Virus record (IMG/VR): IMGVR_UViG_3300021962_000086
Location: 1-64,000 of that record
DNA length: 64,000 nucleotides
Source of the DNA: a virus
Reading direction: 5' to 3' (one strand)
A program made the translations under genes and the position numbers. Numbering within the stretch: position 1 is the stretch's first letter; every line of letters starts with the position of its first letter. This document shows positions 13,856-23,100 of this stretch, piece by piece. Below the pieces are notes generated by a model, which was not told the DNA's origin, ran no database searches, and was given only the letters and a program-made list of their open reading frames with translations.

Positions 13856-15091
13856 CTACTTGGAATCCCAGGACTTGTCAACCGTGATGTTAGCAAGACG
13901 AAACTCATCGTCAACAAACTTCATCATGGACTTGTCATTGTGGACGACATAACCTTCAGGAGAAGTAGGATTGCGACCGATGAAGGTTTGGATGTTACCA
14001 ACTTTGTTGAGTTGAGTAATAACCATCTTCTTAGCAGTACGGATAGAGATATATGCAGCAATCAGGAAATAGAGTTCTTTCTGATGATGAGAGATGAACA
14101 TGAGACCATTGACTTTCATGTCATCATACTTATTCTGTGCAGCAAGAGTCTTCTTCTTTGCTTTCTCTGCATCAAGAGTCTGTCTGTAGAATACAGCAAA
14201 CTCAGCAATGATCTTCTTGGTGTCAAGAACACCGCGACCAGAACGAATACGCTGATTGAAGAAACGCTTGAGTAGCAGATTCATCATGAAAGTAGTTTGT
14301 CCCTCAGTTTGAATAAGATCGAGGAACTTAGAGCATTGCTTCAGCGCACCATTTGCTTTGTTGATGTGTGTGTTGAAGAGGAACACATCGCCTGCATCAA
14401 ATAGAGCAGCACCAGTGGCATCAACAAAATTCGCACTGGCAACATAAACATCTTGAGTGCAAAGATACTTAGGTGCTTTCTTCTGCGGTACAACTTGTGC
14501 AGTCTGTAGAGTATCGCCCTTGTAAATCGTATGAAACACGATGCCAACCTTGGCGAGATGCACCGCATTACCTTCTCTGGAATTACGATTAACAGCGTAA
14601 GTGATAGTATTAGGAGTAAAGCAAATAACTCGCTTTCCACCGACAACACCGCTTCTCTTATCTTCTTGAGTGAAGAGTAGGTCACCTTGAACAATACCTG
14701 TGATGTTGAGTTGAGGTAGATACTTGAGGCAATCTTTGAGTTTGCTTGCAAGTTGACCAGTGTAGAAACGATCTACATCGGTGTCATCAAAACAAATCTT
14801 TGGATTGACTTTATTGAACACAGACTTAGTGCCAACAAAGAAACGACCGCTGATGGGTTCCGTGCCACAAACAACGGCAGGAGCACCATCCCACTTTGTA
14901 GTGATACTCAAATCACTATCTTTGCCAGACAACATGTCACTGAACTGACGCAGGAAGTTGATAACATTGAACCCGCCAGCGGTGCCGCTGTTCAGGATCT
15001 CGTCTTCCAGGTGCTCTAGGTGAGTGTTCTTCATGCTCTTATTATAGGTCCTGACAGGGGTTGTGGGGTGCTCAGTGTGCCACTTCTTCAT
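13856..15091 (-). CDS. DUF6267 protein with ligase-type KxDG motif
   Basis: A 411-aa protein. After the start MKNTHLEHLEDEIL it has ITTKWDGAPAVVCG (about residues 64-77), which matches motif I (KxDG) of ATP-dependent nucleotidyltransferases, DNA/RNA ligases and capping enzymes. Then follow FVGTKSVFN, GIVQGDLLF and YAVNRNS. Families of this kind (DUF6267) occur in T4-like cyanophages; activity is unproven. Two starts are possible: ATG 15091, coupled (ATGA) to the oxygenase gene, and ATG 15034, which fits the family start that I remember. A TATAAT lies just upstream of 15034. Confidence 0.65.
   Translation of the reverse strand: MKKWHTEHPTTPVRTYNKSMKNTHLEHLEDEILNSGTAGGFNVINFLRQFSDMLSGKDSDLSITTKWDGAPAVVCGTEPISGRFFVGTKSVFNKVNPKICFDDTDVDRFYTGQLASKLKDCLKYLPQLNITGIVQGDLLFTQEDKRSGVVGGKRVICFTPNTITYAVNRNSREGNAVHLAKVGIVFHTIYKGDTLQTAQVVPQKKAPKYLCTQDVYVASANFVDATGAALFDAGDVFLFNTHINKANGALKQCSKFLDLIQTEGQTTFMMNLLLKRFFNQRIRSGRGVLDTKKIIAEFAVFYRQTLDAEKAKKKTLAAQNKYDDMKVNGLMFISHHQKELYFLIAAYISIRTAKKMVITQLNKVGNIQTFIGRNPTSPEGYVVHNDKSMMKFVDDEFRLANITVDKSWDSK
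15041..15046 (-). promoter_or_regulatory. TATAAT -10 element inside the gene start
   Basis: Minus-strand TATAAT ends six bases before ATG 15034 of the DUF6267 gene. Transcription would begin at or near that ATG, giving a nearly leaderless mRNA. No clear TTGACA is present. Confidence 0.4.
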
Positions 15092-15690
15092 TTGAACCCA
15101 GGACCATTTGCCCAGACCACCAGGGAGCGGCGAGTCCCACCAGTCACAGGGGTGACACGATGTAAGACATAACTCGGAAATACTATTACAGAACCGCGTT
15201 TGTTGTTGCCAATATGTATATCTCCGTCATTGAATTGCAACTCTCCACCTTCATATTCTGATGGATCTGATAGTTGTACTGACATGCTCAACTTCCTCGG
15301 TGGCATGTCAGACATCATCATATTGTCTACATGCCAATTATAGCATGAATTATCGTCATGATATACAGTATATTGCAAATCTTCGTGGAATCCATGAATA
15401 TCATATCTCCAATACATTCCATTCATGCATCTAAGGATTCTTCCTAATTTCTCATAGATCCACTCACTATCTTCCTCCAATGTAATCCATGCATTTTTAG
15501 ACTTTCTGATGCTTTCTACTACCGTCGTATTATCATCATTAGATCCTACTGTAGATGATCTAGGACCCAAAGATTCTCCATACTGGACAATACGATCACA
15601 TTCCTCAGGAGTAAATCCATCCTCCCAAGATTCATAAAGAGTTTCACCCATCCCAAAGTTGGGAGGAGGACATAATTTATAGATTCCCAT
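15088..15690 (-). CDS. 2OG-Fe(II) oxygenase, prolyl-4-hydroxylase-like
   Basis: A 200-aa oxygenase. The iron ligands are visible as His120-x-Asp122 (NWHVDN) and His177 (YVLHRVTP), with a 2-oxoglutarate-binding Arg at about 187-188 (GTRRSLVVW). The middle has EGGELQF, as in PKHD/PiuC-type hydroxylases. Such enzymes hydroxylate proteins, nucleic acids or small molecules using 2-oxoglutarate and O2. They are common in cyanophages, but substrates are unknown. The gene lies just upstream of DUF6267 and just after the fibre genes. One of three such oxygenases in the window. Confidence 0.85.
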   Translation of the reverse strand: MGIYKLCPPPNFGMGETLYESWEDGFTPEECDRIVQYGESLGPRSSTVGSNDDNTTVVESIRKSKNAWITLEEDSEWIYEKLGRILRCMNGMYWRYDIHGFHEDLQYTVYHDDNSCYNWHVDNMMMSDMPPRKLSMSVQLSDPSEYEGGELQFNDGDIHIGNNKRGSVIVFPSYVLHRVTPVTGGTRRSLVVWANGPGFK

Positions 15691-15699
15691 GATAAAAAG

Positions 15700-17400
15700 T
15701 TAGTAAATTACTCTGATGTCTCCAGATCCACCCTCATTGGGTCCGTTAATTACCTCATAATACTGATTAGATGAAGGTCCAGTGCCTTTAACAGCACGAC
15801 CAGCAGCACCACCACCGCCAGGAACTGCCTGCCCAATAAATGAACCACTTCCGCCAGGAAGTCCCCAGTTTCCACCCGATCCTCCAGGTCTTCCAGGTGT
15901 GCCAGGTTGTCCAGGAGTTCCAGCGGTTCCAGGTGTGCCAGGTTGTCCAGGTTGACCGTTACCTCCTCTGCTTCCAGGAGTTCCAGGAGTTCCAGGTTGT
16001 CCAGTTCCTCCAGGTTGACCAGGAGTACCAGCAGAGCAACCAGCAGCACCGCCAGGTTGTCCAGCCCTTCCAGAACCGCCAGGAGTGCCACTGCCGCCAG
16101 GTTGTCCACTTCCACCAGGAGTGCCAGGTTGACCAGACCCACCGCCACCTCCAGGGGTGCCAGGAGTGCCAGGAGTGCCAGGTTGACCCGTTATAACACT
16201 CGTTGGATAGTTCCATCCTCTACCACTTGTAGAGATGCCTAAAACGCCTTTGATACCGCCAGTGCCATTGTATCCGCTGGCGCCGCCAGCGCCACCAGAT
16301 CCGCCGCCACCACCAGATCCACCAGAACCACCAGATCCTCCGCCGCCACCAGAACCACCAGAACCGCCAGAACCACCAGAACACCAAGTTCTTGCCTGTG
16401 CCTGAGATCTTTGCTGTGCTCCGCTTCTTTGTTGGTAACTTTGTCTATTCTGCCAACCTGCCCTTCTTTGTCTGGGCCAACCACCATTCGGGCGTCTATC
16501 GTTTCTTCTATTTCTCTCAGTTCTTCTTTGTTGGAAACCTCTTCTTTGTTGATAAGATGCTCTCTGTTGACCAGGAGAACCAGGAGCACCGTTAGCACCA
16601 GAAGATCCACTAGATCCATTAGATCCACTAGACCCAGGACTACCAGAAGAACCATTAGATCCTCTTACACCAGCAGCAGCACCAGATCCATTAATACCAT
16701 TAACGCCATCAATACCATCAATTCCGCCGCCACCACCAGCATAAATGCGAGCATCTGAACCCTCACATTCTACAAATACTTTACGAATTGCAGGTGCTCC
16801 AGGATTATCGACATCGATAGCATGCCCTCCAGGTTGTCCACCAGTTGCACCACCAGCAGAATAGATTCCGTAACCAGGAGGAGTATTTGCTACAAATACT
16901 TTTAGGTTAGATGTTGCCTGATCGACAATCAAAGATGCTGTGCCAACAGTAGAACTAACGATTCTACCTTTTAATGTAAGATATTTGGTGATATTTTTAT
17001 TTAAATTTCCATTCCAAGATGCATCAACAGATGGAGTGGTAGGACTACTTAAAGTAGCAGCGTTAAAGTTCTCTTCCTGAGTTGCAGATGCCTGCTCAAT
17101 GACATACTCTTTAATAACACCTCTCAAGTCTTGAGGTGAAATAGCACCAGTAGTTCCGACACCTACATTTTCGGTTGCATCCAACACATAAGGAAGGTGC
17201 GCTGAACCAGTAGATGATGGATATTTGCCAGTTGCATAATCATATGGTGCATCAAGATCAGTAACTCGATGCAACTCACGAGCAGAAATTGGTGCTGTTG
17301 TGTCACCAATCGCTGCTCTAATTTCACCATAAGAGATGCGAGTCCCAGGAGTACCTGTTAGGAGTTGTTGAGTTTTTTCGCTCCAATCTCCAAAAGCCAT
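15700..17400 (-). CDS. Collagen-like glycine-rich tail fibre/adhesin protein
   Basis: A 566-aa virion protein. Residues about 1-230 are a globular N-terminal part (typical start MAFGDWSEKTQQLLTGTPGT). Residues about 226-277 are collagen-like and Gly/Ser-rich. Residues about 278-340 are a basic, Gln/Arg-rich insert with almost no Gly repeats. Residues about 341-500 are GGS runs and G-x-P repeats (GQPGTPGTPG). The end (GGSGDIRVIY) resembles the glycine-rich adhesin tail that is common in cyanophage fibres. Probably a receptor-binding or fibre-tip protein. The GC-rich repeats make misassembly possible. Confidence 0.75.
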   Translation of the reverse strand: MAFGDWSEKTQQLLTGTPGTRISYGEIRAAIGDTTAPISARELHRVTDLDAPYDYATGKYPSSTGSAHLPYVLDATENVGVGTTGAISPQDLRGVIKEYVIEQASATQEENFNAATLSSPTTPSVDASWNGNLNKNITKYLTLKGRIVSSTVGTASLIVDQATSNLKVFVANTPPGYGIYSAGGATGGQPGGHAIDVDNPGAPAIRKVFVECEGSDARIYAGGGGGIDGIDGVNGINGSGAAAGVRGSNGSSGSPGSSGSNGSSGSSGANGAPGSPGQQRASYQQRRGFQQRRTERNRRNDRRPNGGWPRQRRAGWQNRQSYQQRSGAQQRSQAQARTWCSGGSGGSGGSGGGGGSGGSGGSGGGGGSGGAGGASGYNGTGGIKGVLGISTSGRGWNYPTSVITGQPGTPGTPGTPGGGGGSGQPGTPGGSGQPGGSGTPGGSGRAGQPGGAAGCSAGTPGQPGGTGQPGTPGTPGSRGGNGQPGQPGTPGTAGTPGQPGTPGRPGGSGGNWGLPGGSGSFIGQAVPGGGGAAGRAVKGTGPSSNQYYEVINGPNEGGSGDIRVIY

Positions 17401-17412
17401 GTATACTTAACC

Positions 17413-20130
17413 TCAGACAAGATTTAGGGTAGCAGAACCAACACCAGCAATCGTGATGAATACTTTGGTTCCAGTGCTATCTAATTCAATATTTAGTGCG
17501 GAAGTAGCGGAGGAAACATAAGATCTGAAAATACTTGCATCTCCCCAATATGTTCCTTGCTGGGTTGCATACTGGTGTTTATTATATGCCTGGTTATAAA
17601 GCATATGTGCTGTACCAAATCCAACAGCACTAGAAATTCCAGGGAATGTAGGTCCAGGTTGAATTTCATTATCTACATTATCACGAATTAGAAAAGATCT
17701 CGCAGAATCACTGCTAACTATACCACCAAGGAATCCAATTTCTTCAATATATTGAATTGGATCATGCATTCTACTGCGAACTGACATAACACCAACAGAC
17801 TGAGAGGTGTTATCAAGATATTCTAACCTGTTTCCACCATCGCCAGAGGCATAATTGAACCAGAGACCACCAGTTTTTGCTCCGTCTGGAGATGTCCCGT
17901 TTGTTCTGGAAAGAATAATACAACCAGGCGCTTCTCCAAGGTCTATTGTAGATCCTGGTTCGGCAGTATTAAATCCAACTCTAACAAGACCGCTACCAGC
18001 AGTAGCATCAGTACCACCGACTCCAGTATGGTTGCCGAAGAATGTTACATCCTTATAAACTTCAACGCGGTTGCTATCTACAAGGTCAACTTTAGTACCA
18101 ATACCAATACCACCTTCAAATATTGTACCGCCACCGATAAACTCTCCACCAGTATCTCTTCTTAGTCCAACATAGAAATCAATATCAGAATCTCTTCCGC
18201 CACTTGTTGTGCCGATACCGATACCAGCAGCACCGAGCATTGCGATCTCAGCATTATCATAGAAAGCGATACCTTCTTGTACGCCAATGCTGGTAGTATT
18301 GAATCCAATCTTATTCAGCAGCAGTGTAGTCGATGTGCCGTCAGTAATACTGAGGTTAGCAACAGTTGTAATACCACCAGAAGAAATCAGATTGATACAC
18401 TCAATAGTTCCACTGGATTGAATATCTCCACAAGAAACAATGCCAGTAACTCCATCGAGTTCGATAGAACCAAATGTAGCGATAGCACCACCAGTATAAC
18501 TGAAATTACCAGTGATAATGATGTCAGAACAGGAAACTGTTCCAGTTGTAATAATTCCACTAAGATTAGCAAACAGAGTACCAGCAGCAGATACTTGAGT
18601 GGTTGCACTTCCAAACTGAAGAGTTGAAGTATTGAGGACACATGTTCCTCCAACAGTTACAGCACCAAAGGATGCAGATTCTGAAACTGTTTGAGTGATG
18701 CTGCCAGTGATAGTTGTATCGTTAAGGATTGCACTAGAACTAGATGTTCCAGACATAATCCCAGTGACAATCAACTCATTGACCGTGGCATCAGTGATAT
18801 CAAGAGAACCACCGAATGTGCCACCAACGGAGAGATTTCCACCAACTACAAGATCACCAGAGAAAGATCCGTCACCGTCAAAGTCACCGTCTCCAATAAC
18901 ACCAAGACCCTTACCAAGTGCAGATGTTGTGTTACCAACACCGATGAAGTTGGTTGCTTTTAGTTCTCCACCAAATGTTGATATACCAGTATTTCTAATA
19001 TAGATTGTGTTAATACCAGGAGATGTAATTTCATCAACGATGATATCAGGAGTGCCAGTTAATCCTTGTGCTAAACCAGCAACACCAGTGATGTCACCAA
19101 TAACATTACCAATAAATCCACCAGAAGCACCAACAGTTCCAGTGAATGTACCAGTTCCTACTACATCAACAGCATAATTTGTTCTTGCTCTAGATGTTCC
19201 TACACCTACATTACCTTCTCTAGTAACAACAACTCTAGGAACATAAGTTGTATTGTTATCACCCCAGATCTCAATCTGTCCACCTTCTGTACCAGCGGTG
19301 CCAGTTACACTACCATTGTAGAGAATGGCAGACTTAACACTGCCAGATGTTTCAATGAATCTGATGCCAGTGCTTCTATCAAGATTGGCAAAGTTCCCAT
19401 TGAAATCAATAAACTTATTAGATCCTCTTAAAGTTAATCCACCAGTGGTGCCAATCATGACGCCAGTGGCAATATTCAGGTTGCCAAAGGATCCAACACC
19501 ACTAAACTCAGCGTTACCACTACCAGTGACAGTTTGAACACCAGTAATAGACCCAACCATGGAAAGATTGCCCTGTTGGGCATTTCCAGTTAGAGTTAAA
19601 TTCTTTGCACTTAGTCCTTCAAATGTACCAACACCACTAATTGCATCGACTTCAATCAGGTCACCTACCGCAAAATCTGCTTGCGGGAAAGTAATAGCAA
19701 CACCTACAGGTCTAAATGCATAGATTGTAGTTCCTGCTCCAGGATTATCATTCTGCCACACCGATGTGGGAAGATTGGTCAGTGCAGCACCATCACCAAC
19801 AAAAGCAACAGCAGTGACTGTACCATCAGCATCGATAGTTACACCCGTTGTGCCTACACCAACTTGGAAGGTTGCCTCTGGAACTGTTGTACCGATACCG
19901 ACCGAATAACCTACAGCAACATTAACATTACCGTAATGAGTTTGATAACCAACTACCTTTACATCTCTAAGTGTCGTCTGATTCTCAATGATAGCATTGC
20001 CACGAACATCTAATTCTTCTCGCGGAATAGTCGTGCCGATTCCGACCAGACCATTCTGCGAGATTAGATCATTTGCATCAACTTGGATACCATCTCTAAA
20101 GTTGATGATTGTCTTATAATTCGTAGGCAT
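17413..20130 (-). CDS. Long tail fibre-like structural protein
   Basis: A 905-aa protein made of many short beta repeats (motifs such as VGIGTT, GVGTTGVTID, AFVGDGAALTNLP). The start MPTNYKTIINFRDGIQVDAND is typical of cyanophage fibre-like proteins. Long Gly/Thr/Val-rich stretches fit a trimeric beta-fibre. It lies directly upstream of the collagen-like gene and is preceded by a late promoter at 20159-20167. No catalytic domain was seen. Confidence 0.75.
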   Translation of the reverse strand: MPTNYKTIINFRDGIQVDANDLISQNGLVGIGTTIPREELDVRGNAIIENQTTLRDVKVVGYQTHYGNVNVAVGYSVGIGTTVPEATFQVGVGTTGVTIDADGTVTAVAFVGDGAALTNLPTSVWQNDNPGAGTTIYAFRPVGVAITFPQADFAVGDLIEVDAISGVGTFEGLSAKNLTLTGNAQQGNLSMVGSITGVQTVTGSGNAEFSGVGSFGNLNIATGVMIGTTGGLTLRGSNKFIDFNGNFANLDRSTGIRFIETSGSVKSAILYNGSVTGTAGTEGGQIEIWGDNNTTYVPRVVVTREGNVGVGTSRARTNYAVDVVGTGTFTGTVGASGGFIGNVIGDITGVAGLAQGLTGTPDIIVDEITSPGINTIYIRNTGISTFGGELKATNFIGVGNTTSALGKGLGVIGDGDFDGDGSFSGDLVVGGNLSVGGTFGGSLDITDATVNELIVTGIMSGTSSSSAILNDTTITGSITQTVSESASFGAVTVGGTCVLNTSTLQFGSATTQVSAAGTLFANLSGIITTGTVSCSDIIITGNFSYTGGAIATFGSIELDGVTGIVSCGDIQSSGTIECINLISSGGITTVANLSITDGTSTTLLLNKIGFNTTSIGVQEGIAFYDNAEIAMLGAAGIGIGTTSGGRDSDIDFYVGLRRDTGGEFIGGGTIFEGGIGIGTKVDLVDSNRVEVYKDVTFFGNHTGVGGTDATAGSGLVRVGFNTAEPGSTIDLGEAPGCIILSRTNGTSPDGAKTGGLWFNYASGDGGNRLEYLDNTSQSVGVMSVRSRMHDPIQYIEEIGFLGGIVSSDSARSFLIRDNVDNEIQPGPTFPGISSAVGFGTAHMLYNQAYNKHQYATQQGTYWGDASIFRSYVSSATSALNIELDSTGTKVFITIAGVGSATLNLV

Positions 20131-20158
20131 TATCTTTTAATGAGGAACACCCTTTTAC

Positions 20159-20167
20159 TTATTTATC
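20159..20167 (-). promoter_or_regulatory. T4-type late promoter
   Basis: Minus-strand GATAAATAA, about 30 bases before the ATG of the 905-aa fibre gene. The final TAA is the stop of the 1744-aa gene. Confidence 0.65.
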
Positions 20168-23100
20168 CTTTAGTTCATCAACCTGTTTCGAAAGGTCCTT
20201 AACTGCCTCAATCAGGAGAGGAATAAGTTTGTTATAGTGAACGCCCTTAGTTCCATCAGGTTTAGTAGAAACAGCCTCAGGAAGTACTTTCTCAACATCT
20301 TGAGCAATGACTCCAATGTCATGACCCCTGTAACTCTTATGACCTTCCTTCCAGTCATACTCTGTACCACGGATTTGCATAACCTTAGCGAGAGGATCTT
20401 CCAGGGTGGAGATATTCTCTTTCAGCAGAGCATCAGAAGGAGAACCATAGAAAGCAACAATATCATCATAAACATGGAGAGGACCACCATTGTATGTGAA
20501 TCCAGCACCACTCATGTAGACATCACCAGAGAATGTGGTGAATCCATTGATGTTAACTTGCTGTTCAAATGTTACCTGAGCACTGTATTTAGTGTCAGTT
20601 GCAATAGCAACAGCGAATCCAGAAGCAGCATTAAGAACAAGGTCGCCTGTTCCAGGTGCAGATCTGATCTCAGTGTTTTGTGTGCCAACACCAGCAAGAA
20701 CATTGTTAAGTTTAGCACCACTCGGGAAAGTACCAGTGATTTCAATAGAACCGCCAAGGTCAACTGTTCCGCTGGTGATTAAATCATCAGTGAAGTTGAC
20801 ATCATTGGAGAATGTAACAGGACCATCAAATTGAGACAGAATGTTTTGCTGAGGACCACCCTCAACAATAATTCTTTGTCTTACGATAACTTCGTCAAAT
20901 ACGACAGAGTTACTAGATGCAGTCTCACCAGTTACAGTGGGAATAGGAATACCGAAGGAAGATTCTTGACCACTGGAAGAAGAAATACGCTTGTTACCAA
21001 TGTAGAAGTCACCTTCGTTATTCAGACCAGTGTAGACAATTACACCAGCAGATCTTTCTTGTGCCTGAGACAGATACTCTTCATCATCAGTCAGAGTTCT
21101 ATTCTGTACTTGGGGGAGACCAGTGGAGTAGTTACCAGGACCATAACCAAGATATTCAAATGTATGACCAGATGCACGGAGAATAGAAGGACGACGCAAT
21201 TCAATGGCAAGAGCATTGACCTTTCTGATTAAAGAACCAGCGGAATGATGAGCAGGGAGAGTTCCCAGCGCACCACGAATTACTGTCAATGTATCACCAC
21301 CACCACCGCTCAGTCCTTGAGAAGAAATTCTCATGATCTCAGCATCAACTTCGATGTAGTCTCCCAGTTTGAATCTTTGATCTGTTCCAATACCAGAGTT
21401 AGGAACTTGCAGTCTGACGGATGTTGTTGTGTTGTTCAAGTCATCCTTAACAGTAGCAATCTCTCCAGCATACAGATTGTTATATCTAGATCCGATTCTT
21501 TCGGAAAGAGCTACAGGTTGATTTTGTCCTTCAAATACACCCTGATACAGTTTATGTCCAGCAGCATAGTTGATATCATTTACTGTGGTCGATGTAAATG
21601 TATTGATACCAGCAATGGTATCAACAATAAAATCACCAATCTTGTTACTGTTAGTATCGACGACTCTAAACTTAGATCCTCTTCTGAGTCCATGTGGACG
21701 CGATGTTGTAATTGTCGTGATACCAGTTGTAATGTCGAAATGAGTAGAAGCGATAGCAACAGAAGGAGAAACTCTAAATGCATACTGACCACCAACAATT
21801 AAAGGATCGCCAGATGTTACTGCAATAGCAACGCTTGTCTTAGTTGGTACGGATGCAATTCTATACAGACCATCTGTAGTTGTGCCAATACCAGTAACGG
21901 CAAGAACATCACCAACTGCGGAAGAAATACCAGCAGTGGGAACACCAATACTAGAACCACTAAATCCATCAATAGTGAGAGATTCGCCACCGACAAATCC
22001 AGAACCAGGAGCGGCAATTTCAAGTCCTGTGATTGTAGTAGATCCAACACCAACAGTTACAGTAGCAGTAGCACCGTTCCAGTTTCCACCATTAAGCAGT
22101 TTTACATTATACTTAGTGGTCTCAGCATAACCAACACCAGAAACGAGATTCTCGTAAGTAACAAGACCATTCAGATTGTGCTGGTTTGTGAATGTTACAG
22201 TTACGATACCAGCAGAGAAAGCAGTTACACTAGAGACGGCAAGTCCAACATTAAATGTCTTCAAGAACTTGTCAGATGCCTCTCTTGTAATAGATCTCTT
22301 GAGATCATCAATTTCAACTTTTCCAAGAGGAGCACGCTTAGCAAAAGATCTAGATGCAGAAGGATTAACTACGATATTATCTCTGTCCTGCTGAGGATAA
22401 TAGTAAGTAACATTCTGCTCATACTTCTTAGGAGTAAACTCCTGAGGTGGAGCATAATCAGCAGCAAGAAGTTCGATCAGATAAACACCATCGTTCTGAT
22501 CTCTAACATAAGGTTCTACAACTGTAGTACGATATACAGAGAGATTCTTTTGGTTATTGTTAATAGAGAATCTGGGGAGGAAAAGATTTCTAGTGTTTGT
22601 GGTATCTACATAAGTACCAGTGTTTCTCTCTACACCATCATTGTCAGTATTGGGATAAGTAAACTGATATCCATCAATAATTCCAGAGACAGTAAAGTAT
22701 CCGTTGTATCCTCTATTAGGGAGTCCATCAGTATTGTTAGAATCTTGGATATTCTCAACATAAATGATATCACCAACCTCTACCATGTGCGGCAGTTCGG
22801 TTCTAACAGTAACAACAGATGATGTCTCACTAACTTCAGCAATGAACTGATTATTTCTTCTGAAGTTATTGTCGTCGAGTGTGATAGATGTTGCAGTAGG
22901 ATCAGCAGTTTTTGCAAATCCAGTCAAACCAGAGTTTTGAATAATGAATCCTGGTGCAGGATCTCTAGAGTTTCCTGCTTCCTTAGGAATAACATATCTG
23001 AACTTATACAGTTTATCTTCAACACTTCTATTATCTTCGAATCTCTCAATGTAAGAGATGTTTGTGCCTGCACCATCGGTCAGGTTGATGTTGCTCTGAA

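Noticed and set aside
15840-16380. CRISPR-like regular repeats
   Set aside because: The repeats are codon-phased parts of a collagen-like coding sequence, without spacers or cas genes.
15750-16655. Several long ORFs on both strands in the fibre gene
   Set aside because: They are other-frame readings of the G-x-P and GGS repeats; their low-complexity composition follows from the repeats.
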